A stretch of DNA of 64,000 nt from Lysinibacillus fusiformis (GCA_030027265.1 JASENG010000002.1:186001-250000), one strand, 5' to 3'. Positions 16,476 through 25,424 are shown, counted from the first letter of the stretch. Numbers and translations are program-made. The notes: generated by a model from the letters alone, not told the origin.

Positions 16476-18109
16476 GATGATTCCCCCCCGCTTCCACTAT
16501 TTTGATTTTCAGGACCTAATGGATTTGTTGTCGGAATCTCCTTTGGATTTTCGATTCTTTTTTTGTTTGAAACATGCAGTTCCTCAGGACGGTCTATTAG
16601 CCAACGCAGCGGGGCACGTATAAACGCATCCCTCATCCCTCCCCAATTCATCGGGCTTATAGGGCTAAAATAAGGAACTCCGAATGAACGCAGTGAAACC
16701 AGGTGATTCACAATTACGATAAGACCAAGTACCAATCCATAAATCCCCAACATCCCTGTCATAAATAACAGCGGAAATCTCAACATTCGAAAACCAGTCG
16801 CCATACTATAAGCCGGGGTTGAAAAGGAACCGATTGTCGTAATGGCGATTACTACTACTGTTATAGGGCTTACAAAGCCTGCCATTACCGCAGCTTGTCC
16901 TACGACTAAAACTCCTACAATCGATAAGGCTCCCCCTACTTGCTTCGGCATTCGCACTGTTGCTTCACGCAATATTTCCATCGCGGCTTCCATCACAAAA
17001 ACTTCGATAACAGCCGGAAACGGGACACCTGCCCGCCCACTGGTTATAGCCACAGAAAATGCAGTCGGAATCAGCTCTGGATGGTAAGAAATAACCGCTA
17101 CATAGGCAGACGGTGTAATCAACGAAAAAACAATTGAAACAAGTCGTGTAAATCGTATGACGGACATCATATTTGTCCGTTCATTGTAGTCCTCCGAGGA
17201 TTGATAGAACATGATAAAAGTTGCCGGAACGATTAAGGCAAATGGGGATCCATCAACCATCAACACGACTCTTCCTTCAAGCAAGTTTCCTGCTGCTACA
17301 TCTGGCCGTTCTGTATTTTTTACCTGAGGGAATGGAGACCTAGGATTATCCTGTATAAATTGCTCTATATACCCAGCATCCAGAATGCGATCAATATCAA
17401 TTTTTGACAGCCTTTCCTCTACATCCTTTATTAGTGATTGGTTCGCAATGCCGTCTATATAAAAAAGACAAACACTGGATTTTGTTAATGAGCCTACTTC
17501 TAATGGCTTTACTTTAAAATCCGTGATAGGTATTCGGTCTCGAAGTAATGCAATATTTGTTTCCAAGGATTCAATAAATCCATCTCTTGGGCCACGAATC
17601 ACCTGTTCTGTATCCGGCTGTGTTATGCTGCGTTTATCAACCATTTTCGTATTGATAATAATGGCATTTTGAAGACCCTCTATTAATAGTATTGTGTTCC
17701 CTCTTAAAAGGTCCGTCACTGCAGACGGAATCTGATCCTCTATTTGCACTTCAGCATGATAAAGACATTTTTTTATAATTAACTCACTAATATTTTCAAT
17801 TTGCTTTTCTTTATCGATATATTCGCTTGGCGCTAATAGCAGTGGTTGTATCACATCTTTGCTGATACTTTCTTTATCTACCAGACTGCCTAAATAAAAA
17901 AGAGTGGCAGGGATTTCTCCAAATACTTCTATTTCTCTTGCTCTAAAATCGTGCTCATTGTTAAATTGTTCCTTAATAGTGTTGACTGCATCTAAATACG
18001 AAAATATATTATTAGGTTCGATTTTATGATGTTTTATGGGCGTTGGTTCTTCAGGTAATTCTCGAGATTTCCTTTTTCTTTTTTGAGTAAATGCTTGCCA
18101 AAGGTTCAT
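16472..18109 (-). CDS. Spore germination receptor subunit A (GerAA/GerKA family)
   Basis: GerA family protein, 545 aa. A soluble N-terminal half (residues 30-280) includes the segment RGPRDGFIESLETNIALLR (residues 168-186) and the VEERLSKIDID region. A membrane half with about five helices follows, including EVFVMEAAMEILREA near residue 370. A Ser/Gly/Asn-rich tail ends it. ATG start at 18109 with AAGGAG upstream. First gene of the receptor operon, with a SigG-like promoter 73-100 bp upstream, so expression in the forespore is expected. Confidence 0.93.
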   Translation of the reverse strand: MNLWQAFTQKRKRKSRELPEEPTPIKHHKIEPNNIFSYLDAVNTIKEQFNNEHDFRAREIEVFGEIPATLFYLGSLVDKESISKDVIQPLLLAPSEYIDKEKQIENISELIIKKCLYHAEVQIEDQIPSAVTDLLRGNTILLIEGLQNAIIINTKMVDKRSITQPDTEQVIRGPRDGFIESLETNIALLRDRIPITDFKVKPLEVGSLTKSSVCLFYIDGIANQSLIKDVEERLSKIDIDRILDAGYIEQFIQDNPRSPFPQVKNTERPDVAAGNLLEGRVVLMVDGSPFALIVPATFIMFYQSSEDYNERTNMMSVIRFTRLVSIVFSLITPSAYVAVISYHPELIPTAFSVAITSGRAGVPFPAVIEVFVMEAAMEILREATVRMPKQVGGALSIVGVLVVGQAAVMAGFVSPITVVVIAITTIGSFSTPAYSMATGFRMLRFPLLFMTGMLGIYGLVLGLIVIVNHLVSLRSFGVPYFSPISPMNWGGMRDAFIRAPLRWLIDRPEELHVSNKKRIENPKEIPTTNPLGPENQNSGSGGESS

Positions 18110-18181
18110 TAGACTTTCTCCTTGAAATGAAGGTAAAACTGGATTCTCCCTGGTACAAAACCAAAATTAGCCAGTGGAAAA

Positions 18182-18211
18182 TAGTATTGTTAATTAAAAA
18201 GTCCATCATAC
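18182..18211 (-). promoter_or_regulatory. SigG-like promoter of the ger operon
   Basis: Minus strand: GTATG (18211-18207), matching the GHATR -35 consensus, 18-bp spacer, then AATACTA (18188-18182), six of seven matching CATACTA. Element, spacing and gene content agree. Confidence 0.55.
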
Positions 18212-18324
18212 ATAATTTGGCCATTTCGGTATAAAGAACCTATTAAAAATACAAATTGTACCAATGCGCCAGGGAAATTTATAGCTGTATTTACAGTGAT
18301 TTCTATTATGAGTGGATGCATTAA

Positions 18325-18363
18325 AAAAAGCTGTTCAGAAAATCCAAGTTTTCTGAACAGCTC
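18325..18363 (-). terminator. Terminator of the aminotransferase gene
   Basis: Perfect 14-bp stem AGCTGTTCAGAAAA (18329-18342) with 18349-18362. On the minus strand a T-run follows. Confidence 0.85.
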
Positions 18364-18381
18364 CAATTTCGTATTTATGGC

Positions 18382-19578
18382 TTACACCATTTGCTTATTT
18401 GCCGAGATTGCATATAATATCTTTCCTAAACGTTTAATGCCCTCCTCGATTATGTCTGGAGAAGAGTTTGTGTAGTTTAAACGCAGAGTATTTACATTTG
18501 TTTTATTTGTATAGAATGGGTCCCCTGGTACAAAGGCCACCTTTTCTTCCATTGCTTTTTGGAAGAAGTCAAGCGCTGAAATCCCATCTTCCAATGTTAC
18601 CCATATGAACATACCGCCCTCTGGATTCGTATGCTTCACAGATGATGGGAAGTATTTAGCGATTGCATTCAGCATAGCATTTGCTTGCGTTTCATAAAGA
18701 TTGATAATTTTATTTACATGGGACGCTAAATCGTTATTTACTAAATAATCATAAATAATCATTTGCGAGAAGATATTTGTGTGTAAATCCGTTGCTTGTT
18801 TTACCGTATTCATATGGTGCATGAGCTCTTTGTTTTTTGTTGCTACAAACCCTAGTCGCATTCCTGGTGTAACAATTTTCGAGAAAGAACCAAGCAAAAC
18901 GGAATTTTCTAGTCTACCCGCTCCTATGTAAGGGAGTTTTTCACCAGTCCAACGCAATTCACCATAAGGATCATCCTCGACTAATACAACATCGTATTTT
19001 TTTACCACTTCATATATGGCCTCACGTTTTTCTCGAGAATACGTAATACCAGTTGGGTTATGAAAGTTCGGTACGGTGTAGATAAATTTAATGTTGTCAT
19101 TTTCGGCAAGCGTTTGTTCCAGTTGTTCGGCATTTAAGCCATCCTCTTCTAATGCAACGGAATGAAATTGCGGTTCAGCTAATGAAAATGCTTGTATAGC
19201 CCCTAAATATCCTGGCTCTTCCATTACAATTCCTTCCCCGTTATTCAGAAGAACCTGAGAAAGCAGCTGCAATGCTTGTTGAGAACCCGTGGTAATTAAA
19301 ATATCTTCTGAATCAAATTCTAGTCCGTAATCAGTTTTATATTTTTCTGCGATATATTGTCTTAAAGGCAAATAACCTTCTGTCGTTGAATATTGGAATA
19401 ATTTTGCGCCATTTTCTTCAATTGCATGGTTAATGGATTGCTGCATTTCATCAATTGGAAAAGAAATTGGGTTAGGTAAACCTCCAGCAAACGAAATGAC
19501 GTCAGGTGCATCTGTCACCTTCAATATATTTCGTATAAATGATGATGGAGTATTTAAAATTTTATCAGAGTACTTCAT
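18382..19578 (-). CDS. PLP-dependent aminotransferase, class I/II
   Basis: Fold-type I aminotransferase, 398 aa, of the group that includes 2-aminoadipate/kynurenine aminotransferases (LysN-like) and the catalytic half of MocR proteins. Marks: ISFAGGLPNP near residue 27, TTGSQQALQLL near 98, the NPTG motif (FHNPTGITYS) near 172, DDPYGELRW near 203, and the Schiff-base Lys in LLGSFSKIVTPGMRLG near 232. No HTH domain is fused. Monocistronic with its own terminator. The substrate is not determined by sequence; B. subtilis homologues act on several amino and keto acids. Confidence 0.88.
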   Translation of the reverse strand: MKYSDKILNTPSSFIRNILKVTDAPDVISFAGGLPNPISFPIDEMQQSINHAIEENGAKLFQYSTTEGYLPLRQYIAEKYKTDYGLEFDSEDILITTGSQQALQLLSQVLLNNGEGIVMEEPGYLGAIQAFSLAEPQFHSVALEEDGLNAEQLEQTLAENDNIKFIYTVPNFHNPTGITYSREKREAIYEVVKKYDVVLVEDDPYGELRWTGEKLPYIGAGRLENSVLLGSFSKIVTPGMRLGFVATKNKELMHHMNTVKQATDLHTNIFSQMIIYDYLVNNDLASHVNKIINLYETQANAMLNAIAKYFPSSVKHTNPEGGMFIWVTLEDGISALDFFQKAMEEKVAFVPGDPFYTNKTNVNTLRLNYTNSSPDIIEEGIKRLGKILYAISANKQMV

Positions 19579-19615
19579 AGCAATTCCCTCTTTTTTTCGA
19601 TAGTCGCTAATACCG

Positions 19616-19650
19616 TTTAAATCATTTCACCTCGAGGGTTTCGATTTAAA
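19616..19650. promoter_or_regulatory. Inverted repeat upstream of the aminotransferase gene
   Basis: TTTAAATC at 19616-19623 and GATTTAAA at 19643-19650, 38-72 bp upstream of the start; a possible operator. Apart from this and the terminator at 19862-19889, the 329-bp gap up to 19907 is AT-rich with nothing else recognisable. Confidence 0.3.
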
Positions 19651-19861
19651 ATGAATCAGTGTTACATGATTTTATCAGACTATTTTAAAAATTTCAAAAT
19701 AAATTTTGATGGAACCCGGGAAACAATTCAAATTTGCGGATTAGATATGTAAATATTTGCTCGAAATCATTATTTTAAATATATCATTGATGAAATTATG
19801 CTAGTTTTTGACTTCTTTTGAAATTTAAAAATATTAACATGGGGATGTTATCACAAAAATA

Positions 19862-19889
19862 AGCCCAGTTCTTGATACGAACTGGACTT
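19862..19889 (-). terminator. Terminator of the DUF1541 lipoprotein gene
   Basis: Ten-bp stem with one mismatch (AGCCCAGTTC with GAACTGGACT). The minus-strand tail is T-rich. Confidence 0.7.
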
Positions 19890-19907
19890 TCGATTTTTAC
19901 GTTACTC

Positions 19908-20558
19908 CTAATTTGAATCATCATCTGAATCAGTATCATATTCAGATTCTTCTTCCGTTTGTAGTTCACTTTCTTTAAGCCATAAATGATTCGTTACTGT
20001 TTCACCTAGTGAATTTGTATAGTCGACAACGTAAACAATTGTATCTTCAACAGTATCTACGGCACCTTCTGCACCTAGCATTCCATCTTGGTGGTCGACA
20101 TTAATAATGACATCTGTGCCGACAGCGATTTCCCCATCATCCATCGCCGAGATTTCTCCCTCTACAAACCATTTATGATTTTCCTCAAATGGATCTCCAT
20201 TTGTCGGTGTATAAGAAACCGAATAAACAGTTGTTTCATAGGCCCCTTTAATAGTCGCCATGGCACCTTCCATGCCGTCCGTATGACTTGCATTTACAAC
20301 AGCCGTACTGCCGACCGGAAACTTCGGATTTTCGGCTTCCTTCAATCCTTCCGGCAGCTGGCCTTCCGCGTGTCCAGCGTGTTCGACCGCATTATCCGTC
20401 TCCTCTTCGCCTACTTGTTTGTCCGTGCCATCTAGATTATTCGTGATATCCGCACCAGCTTCAGCTGGCTCTTCCTCATCCTTATCCCCCCAGCCGCAAG
20501 CAGATAAAAGCAATACAGAAAGTAATGTCATCGTAACCAATAGTAATTTACTATCCAT
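19908..20558 (-). CDS. YdhK-type lipoprotein with two DUF1541 domains
   Basis: Secreted lipoprotein, about 216 aa. Signal peptide with lipobox LLLSAC, a long acidic linker (residues 25-65), then two copies of a DUF1541 unit (GSTAVVNASHTDGMEGA and GTDVIINVDHQDGMLGA), each with the conserved H-x-D/Q-GM pattern, and an acidic tail. Homologues include B. subtilis YdhK. His/Met/Asp-rich pairs and the place beside copA suggest a metal-related envelope role, which is inference. Of two in-frame ATGs six bases apart, the second (20558) has the better spacing from AGGAGG. Confidence 0.8.
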   Translation of the reverse strand: MDSKLLLVTMTLLSVLLLSACGWGDKDEEEPAEAGADITNNLDGTDKQVGEEETDNAVEHAGHAEGQLPEGLKEAENPKFPVGSTAVVNASHTDGMEGAMATIKGAYETTVYSVSYTPTNGDPFEENHKWFVEGEISAMDDGEIAVGTDVIINVDHQDGMLGAEGAVDTVEDTIVYVVDYTNSLGETVTNHLWLKESELQTEEESEYDTDSDDDSN

Positions 20559-20683
20559 CTTCATAATCCTCCTAGTTTCTCAAATCTTACACTAGTTAAA
20601 GGATTGAACTTTCCCAAAGATTCTATTCATAAAATTGGATACTTTAGAGAATTGTGTAGGAATTGTTGATGGACCTGTTCCTA

Positions 20684-20714
20684 AAAAAGAGATGCTCAAT
20701 GAGCATCTCTTTTT
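20684..20714 (-). terminator. Terminator overlapping the copA stop codon
   Basis: Perfect 14-bp stem AAAAAGAGATGCTC (20684-20697) with 20701-20714 around a 3-nt loop. The copA stop codon (20696-20698) lies inside the hairpin, so the last codons form part of the terminator. Confidence 0.85.
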
Positions 20715-23122
20715 AGTTCGACTCTTTGCAGACGTAATGCGTTTAGAACGACTGATACGGAGCTGAATGCCATGGCTGCACCCGCCAACCATGGGGCAAG
20801 AAGGCCTGCTGCGGCGATTGGGATGCCGAGTGTATTATAGCCAAATGCCCAGAATAGGTTTTGTTTAATATTGGTCATCGTTTTATGGCTCATAATAATT
20901 GCATCTGCTATGCTGTTTAAATCACCGCGAATAAGAGTGATATCCGCTGCCTCCATGGCTACATCAGTCCCTGTTCCAATGGCCATCCCGATATTGGCTA
21001 CCGCTAGTGCCGGAGCGTCATTTATCCCATCTCCGACCATGGCAACCTTTCTTCCTAAAGCTTGCAGTTTTTTTACTTCTTCCGCCTTTCCTTCAGGCAG
21101 AACCTCTGCAATCACTTTTTTAATTCCTACTTGTTCTGCAATCGCATAGGCAGTACGCTCATTATCGCCCGTCATCATAATCACTTCGATGCCCATGTTA
21201 TGAAGTCGTTCAATAGCTCTCCTGGAAGTATCTTTAATGGTATCAGCCACTGCTACCATCCCCGCATACTCACCATCAATACTTGCGATCATAGCCGTTT
21301 TGCCTTCTGCCTCAAGTATTTCCATTGTTCCTAATACATGCGAAATTTCGATATTGTATTTGTCCATTAATTTGCGAGTACCTACTAAAATATCTCTTTG
21401 GTTAACAGTTGCTTTAACACCATACCCTGGTATTGCCTCAAAATCGCGCACTTCACGCAGTTTGATGCCTTCCTGTTCGATTCCTTTTAGAATGGACTCG
21501 GCAAGAGGATGTTCGGATTGCTTTTCAGCAGAACCGATAAATGAAAGGAGTACTCGAACATTCATCCCATCCGCCACAATAACATCAGTTAAAACAGGAT
21601 TCCCATTTGTTACTGTCCCTGTTTTATCCACAACCACAGTATCAATGTGGTGAGTTTGTTCTAGATGTTCTCCGCCTTTAAATAAAATCCCCCATTCCGC
21701 TGCACGTCCTGACCCTGCCATAATAGAAGTTGGCGTTGCAAGACCTAATGCACAAGGACAAGCAATCACAAGTACGGCAATCAAGCTTTCCAATGATGGA
21801 CCAAATTCTCCCGGTGTAATGAAAACTAACCAGACGATATACGTAATAATGGCAGTCGCTATTACAATCGGCACAAAAATGCCTGATATTTTATCAGCTA
21901 AACGTTGAATCGGCGCTTTTGAGCCTTGTGCATCTTCTACCACCTTAATAATTTGTGATAGAGCTGTATCACGACCTACTTTTGTTGCCTGTATTTTGAT
22001 AAAGCCATTTCTATTTAACGTTGATCCAAATACGATTGACCCCGCCTCTTTATCGATCGGCAGACTTTCACCAGTCAGCATCGACTCATCAACTGCAGTA
22101 TTCCCTTCAACAATCTCTCCATCTACAGGTATTTTCTCACCAGGCTTCACTAAAATTGTATCGCCCACCACTACTTCTTCTATTGAAATTTCTTTTTCTA
22201 TTCCATTCCGTGAAACTAATGCCGTTTTCGCTTGAAGGCCCATTAATTTTTTGATAGCTTCAGAAGATCTACCTTTTGCTTTAGCTTCAAAAAGTTTACC
22301 TAATAGAATTAATGTAATTAAAACAGCACTTGTTTCAAAATAGAGCTGTGCTTGATGATGCTCGCCATTTGTACTAATCGCTTGATATACACTGTAAAAA
22401 TAGGCAGCAGATGTCCCCATCACGACCAGAACATCCATATTCGCGCTTTGATCGCGCAACGCCTTAAAGGCACTGACATAAAATTGCCAGCCGATGATGA
22501 ATTGAACGGGTGTGGCAAGGGCCATTTGCACCCATGGTATCATTAACACTTCAGGTACATAAAGAAATGATGTAAATGAAAAATGTCCAACCATCGTCCA
22601 TAAAAGAGGAATTGATAGTATTGCAGAAAGGATGAATTTCCGTTGTTGTTTTCGTATCGCTTCCTCGCGATAATCGATTGCATCTTGATCATTCTCTTTT
22701 ATATGAGCTCCATACCCTAATTTTTCAACACGGCTAATGATATCGGACATAGAGACTTGATTCGGATTAAATTCCACTACTGCATTTTCCAGCGCCAAAT
22801 TGACGTTCGCAAGCGTTACGCCGTCCATCTTATTCAGACCTTTTTCAATTCGTGTGGCACAGGCCGCGCAGGTCATTCCTGTAATTGCAAATTCCTTTTT
22901 ATCTTTCACCACTCCGTAGCCTAGTGCTTCAATCTTTATTACGAAATCCTGCTCATTTATCTTTTCGGGGTCAAACTTGATAATGGATTTTTCTAAAGCT
23001 AAATTGACGTTTGCTTCCTCTACTCCATCCAATTTCGTTAAACCCTTCTCAATGCGATTGGCACAAGCTGCGCAAGTCATGCCGGTAATTTGTAAACTGG
23101 TTTCTTTTAGCTCAATCGTCAC
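20696..23122 (-). CDS. copA: Copper-exporting P1B-type ATPase CopA
   Basis: Cu(I)-exporting P-type ATPase, 808 aa. Two N-terminal heavy-metal-binding domains each have a CxxC in GMTCAAC (Cys17/Cys20 and Cys85/Cys88). Then come the TGES actuator motif, the membrane CPC motif (VIACPCALGLATP), the phosphorylated Asp in DKTGTVT, and MVGDGINDAPAL before the last helices. The length and two-HMA layout match B. subtilis CopA. It should pump Cu+ out of the cytoplasm with CopZ as chaperone. A CsoR-type operator lies 20-38 bp upstream, and a terminator separates it from copZ, so it forms its own regulated unit. Confidence 0.96.
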   Translation of the reverse strand: MTIELKETSLQITGMTCAACANRIEKGLTKLDGVEEANVNLALEKSIIKFDPEKINEQDFVIKIEALGYGVVKDKKEFAITGMTCAACATRIEKGLNKMDGVTLANVNLALENAVVEFNPNQVSMSDIISRVEKLGYGAHIKENDQDAIDYREEAIRKQQRKFILSAILSIPLLWTMVGHFSFTSFLYVPEVLMIPWVQMALATPVQFIIGWQFYVSAFKALRDQSANMDVLVVMGTSAAYFYSVYQAISTNGEHHQAQLYFETSAVLITLILLGKLFEAKAKGRSSEAIKKLMGLQAKTALVSRNGIEKEISIEEVVVGDTILVKPGEKIPVDGEIVEGNTAVDESMLTGESLPIDKEAGSIVFGSTLNRNGFIKIQATKVGRDTALSQIIKVVEDAQGSKAPIQRLADKISGIFVPIVIATAIITYIVWLVFITPGEFGPSLESLIAVLVIACPCALGLATPTSIMAGSGRAAEWGILFKGGEHLEQTHHIDTVVVDKTGTVTNGNPVLTDVIVADGMNVRVLLSFIGSAEKQSEHPLAESILKGIEQEGIKLREVRDFEAIPGYGVKATVNQRDILVGTRKLMDKYNIEISHVLGTMEILEAEGKTAMIASIDGEYAGMVAVADTIKDTSRRAIERLHNMGIEVIMMTGDNERTAYAIAEQVGIKKVIAEVLPEGKAEEVKKLQALGRKVAMVGDGINDAPALAVANIGMAIGTGTDVAMEAADITLIRGDLNSIADAIIMSHKTMTNIKQNLFWAFGYNTLGIPIAAAGLLAPWLAGAAMAFSSVSVVLNALRLQRVELKRDAH

Positions 23123-23141
23123 TATGTTTCACCTGCCTCTT

Positions 23142-23160
23142 TATACCAATCAGGGGTATA
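23142..23160 (-). promoter_or_regulatory. CsoR-type operator upstream of copA
   Basis: TATACC, 5-bp centre, GGGGTATA; a pseudo-palindrome of the kind bound by CsoR, 20 bp upstream of the copA start. Confidence 0.65.
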
Positions 23161-23174
23161 ATTATAAGCTGAAA

Positions 23175-23204
23175 ATAGAGTGCTGCCTTGTTGGAGCACT
23201 CTTA
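23175..23204 (-). terminator. Terminator of copZ
   Basis: Stem AGAGTGCT (23177-23184) with AGCACTCT (23195-23202). On the minus strand the tail is TATTTTC. It separates copZ from copA. Confidence 0.6.
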
Positions 23205-23212
23205 ATGAAGTT

Positions 23213-23419
23213 TTATAATACATCGTATCCTTGATCATCAATGGCTTCTTTGATTTTAGCAAGAGACACTTTTTGATCATTATATGCTACGTTTACTCTG
23301 CCTGCTTCTAAATTCACACTAACTTGTTCTACACCATCCAGTGCACCAACACTTTGTTCAACCGATTTCACACAGTGTCCACAAGACATTCCCTTAACAT
23401 TTAATGTAACGTTTTCCAT
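23213..23419 (-). CDS. copZ: Copper chaperone CopZ
   Basis: Small Atx1-like Cu(I) chaperone, 68 aa, single heavy-metal-associated domain with the metal site GMSCGHC (Cys13 and Cys16). It delivers copper to the CopA metal-binding domains and to CsoR. A good ribosome binding site (GAAGGAGG) precedes the ATG, and a CsoR-type operator lies 22-40 bp upstream. Length and sequence are normal for the family. Confidence 0.94.
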   Translation of the reverse strand: MENVTLNVKGMSCGHCVKSVEQSVGALDGVEQVSVNLEAGRVNVAYNDQKVSLAKIKEAIDDQGYDVL

Positions 23420-23440
23420 TTTTCATCCCTCCTTCATATA

Positions 23441-23459
23441 TACGATATAGGGGTATAAT
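23441..23459 (-). promoter_or_regulatory. CsoR-type operator upstream of copZ
   Basis: TATACG, 5-bp centre, GGGGTATA. It has the same 19-bp frame as the copA site. Confidence 0.6.
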
Positions 23460-23476
23460 TTGAATAAAAAAATTAA

Positions 23477-23824
23477 CTATTTTCTCATTAACTTTTGAAT
23501 TGTCACCAAAAGCTCATCTAGAACTTCTTCATCGCCTTCTGTTATGCGCTCTACCACACACCCCTTTAAATGCCCCTGTAAAAGGACTTTAGCAACACTA
23601 TTTAATGCCGATTGAGTTGCTGAAAGCTGTGTAATGATGTCATCACAATAAACATCCCGATCAACCATACCTTTAATACCGCGGATTTGCCCTTCAATTC
23701 GATTCAGACGATTTGTTAAGTCCTTTTTTATATGGTCTGGATGGTGACTTTTTCGGCACACTTGCTTTTCCGTTAACTCTTCACTCACTTTTTCCAGGTT
23801 CATCAACTCCGTTCTAGCATACAT
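23477..23824 (-). CDS. csoR: Copper-sensing transcriptional repressor CsoR
   Basis: DUF156 / CsoR-RcnR family four-helix repressor, 115 aa. It has the Cu(I) ligand set Cys-His-Cys: Cys in RDVYCDDI, then His and Cys in GHLKGCV. The DNA-contact region HIKKDLTNRLNRIEGQIRG is intact. It represses copper efflux genes and releases DNA on binding Cu+. The ATG at 23824 lies six bases from its own operator; an in-frame ATG at 23803 is an alternative start. It is expressed in the same direction as copZ and copA, with an operator in front of each gene. Confidence 0.93.
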   Translation of the reverse strand: MYARTELMNLEKVSEELTEKQVCRKSHHPDHIKKDLTNRLNRIEGQIRGIKGMVDRDVYCDDIITQLSATQSALNSVAKVLLQGHLKGCVVERITEGDEEVLDELLVTIQKLMRK

Positions 23825-23829
23825 TACGA

Positions 23830-23848
23830 ATTACCCCCGGAGGGTATC
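23830..23848 (-). promoter_or_regulatory. CsoR-type operator upstream of csoR
   Basis: ATTACC, 5-bp centre, AGGGTATC, with a core TACCC-N5-GGGTA palindrome six bases from the csoR start. It implies autoregulation. Confidence 0.6.
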
Positions 23849-24011
23849 CTAGCCGATATTTAGTTAATCATTCCATTTAATATATGCAATCGCCATCGCA
23901 ACATGCTCATTTTAACTAACTTTAACTCTTTCACTAACCTTATAAGGCATTTGACCATATATTATTAAATATTAACTACTTTTGGGTTATAGAATTTAGG
24001 AGGGGAAATAA

Positions 24012-24482
24012 ATGGTGGATTTCAACCCCAAAATGTTAAAGGTCAGGTTTATTTTACCTGCAAGTCCCACTGAGCCTTTAAAGGGAAGAAAATACACGCT
24101 TACTTATTCAGACCGCACAAATCAACATATTTTGGATATCGGAACAGATTTTAATTATGAGGCTGTTACTGAAAAATTGCCCGATGGAATCATTATCGAA
24201 TGGCAAAATGATTGGCAATACCGTTTAGCGGGAAGAGTCTTTGTAGACCGAGGAGAATATACGGTTGAAGAAGCCGAGGAGCGATTCAACCAGTTAAGAA
24301 ATAAGATAGCTAATGGACTGCTGGGAGTTGCTTTTGGAGATCGATTATTTTTATCCAACTACCCTTTGCTCCTTGATGCACCCATCTATTTCTTTTTTGA
24401 ATCGAATTATTCAGCGTTTAAACAATGCTATTATTACGGAACACTCAAACAATATTTAAATCAGTTTCAATATGAAATTTAG
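24012..24482 (+). CDS. Staygreen (SGR) family protein
   Basis: Protein of 156 aa that I recognise as a bacterial member of the staygreen family. The N-terminal segments KVRFILPASP, GRKYTLTYSD and FLSNYPLLLDAPIYF near residue 115 match the family layout. In plants SGR removes Mg from chlorophyll a, and some bacterial homologues show Mg-dechelatase activity in vitro; this organism has no sign of photosynthesis, so the native role is unknown. GAGGGG lies ahead of the ATG. It stands between csoR and a ZIP transporter. A tetrapyrrole or metal-related role is inference. Confidence 0.7.
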   Translation: MVDFNPKMLKVRFILPASPTEPLKGRKYTLTYSDRTNQHILDIGTDFNYEAVTEKLPDGIIIEWQNDWQYRLAGRVFVDRGEYTVEEAEERFNQLRNKIANGLLGVAFGDRLFLSNYPLLLDAPIYFFFESNYSAFKQCYYYGTLKQYLNQFQYEI

Positions 24483-24594
24483 CGATTGATCTAAATTTCA
24501 GTACCATCCCATTGATTTTCCAGTTTGTTCCGCTTAAAATTTTCTCTAAGGAAACATATGAGTCTGAAAGTATATAAAGGGGTTAGGGCCATTG

Positions 24595-25407
24595 ATGGAT
24601 TTTATTTTACAGCTGGATCCAATTCTTCAAGTAACGATTGCAACCTTATTCACTTGGGGAATGACGGCATTAGGTGCTGCTTTAGTATTTACAACCAAAA
24701 CATTTAATCAAAAGTTTTTGGATAGTATGCTCGGCTTTGCAGGCGGTGTTATGATTGCTGCAAGTTTTTGGTCTCTATTATCCCCTGCTCTAGAAATGGC
24801 TGATGGTGGAAAACTGCCTGCTTGGCTTCCTGTAGCCATTGGATTCTTGCTAGGTGGAGAATTTATTTACTTGATTGATAAGATGCTTCCCCACCTTCAC
24901 CCTAATGCCCCACTCAACAGTGCAGAAGGGATACAACCTAAAAAGCGAAAACGAAGTACTTTGCTCGTTCTCGCGATTACATTGCATAATATTCCTGAAG
25001 GTTTAGCCATTGGGGTTTCTTTTGGCGCTGTTGCCCTTGGATCTCCTTCTGCTTCCCTTGCAGGTGCATTAGCTTTAGCCATCGGGATCGGGATACAAAA
25101 TATTCCTGAAGGGGCTGCTGTTTCGATGCCATTGCTAAGAGACGGCCTTTCTAGAAAAAGAAGCTTCCTATTTGGTCAGTTTTCGGGAATGGTTGAACCC
25201 ATTTCAGCGATTATCGGGTTCCTGGCCGTTGCCTTTATCGAACCGCTATTGCCATTTGCATTAGCATTTGCAGCAGGTGCCATGATTTTTGTCGTGGCTG
25301 AAGAGGTCATCCCAAGCTCACAAGAAGAAGGCAATAAAGACCTCGCCGTCATGAGCTTGATGATTGGCTTTACACTGATGATGATTTTAGATGTATCATT
25401 GGGTTGA
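24595..25407 (+). CDS. ZIP family metal transporter
   Basis: Zinc/iron permease family protein, about 270 aa with eight membrane segments. The binuclear metal site motifs are present: TLHNIPEGLAIGVSFG in helix 4 (near residue 130) and IGIQNIPEGAAVSMPLL in helix 5 (near 165), plus VAEEVIP near 240. The His-rich loop is short (PHLHPNAP). This matches the GufA/ZupT-like branch that imports divalent metals. The start may be TTG 24592 or ATG 24595; AAGGGGTTAGGG lies upstream. Metal specificity is not visible. Confidence 0.88.
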   Translation: MDFILQLDPILQVTIATLFTWGMTALGAALVFTTKTFNQKFLDSMLGFAGGVMIAASFWSLLSPALEMADGGKLPAWLPVAIGFLLGGEFIYLIDKMLPHLHPNAPLNSAEGIQPKKRKRSTLLVLAITLHNIPEGLAIGVSFGAVALGSPSASLAGALALAIGIGIQNIPEGAAVSMPLLRDGLSRKRSFLFGQFSGMVEPISAIIGFLAVAFIEPLLPFALAFAAGAMIFVVAEEVIPSSQEEGNKDLAVMSLMIGFTLMMILDVSLG

Positions 25408-25424
25408 TGAAATAAATAATAATG

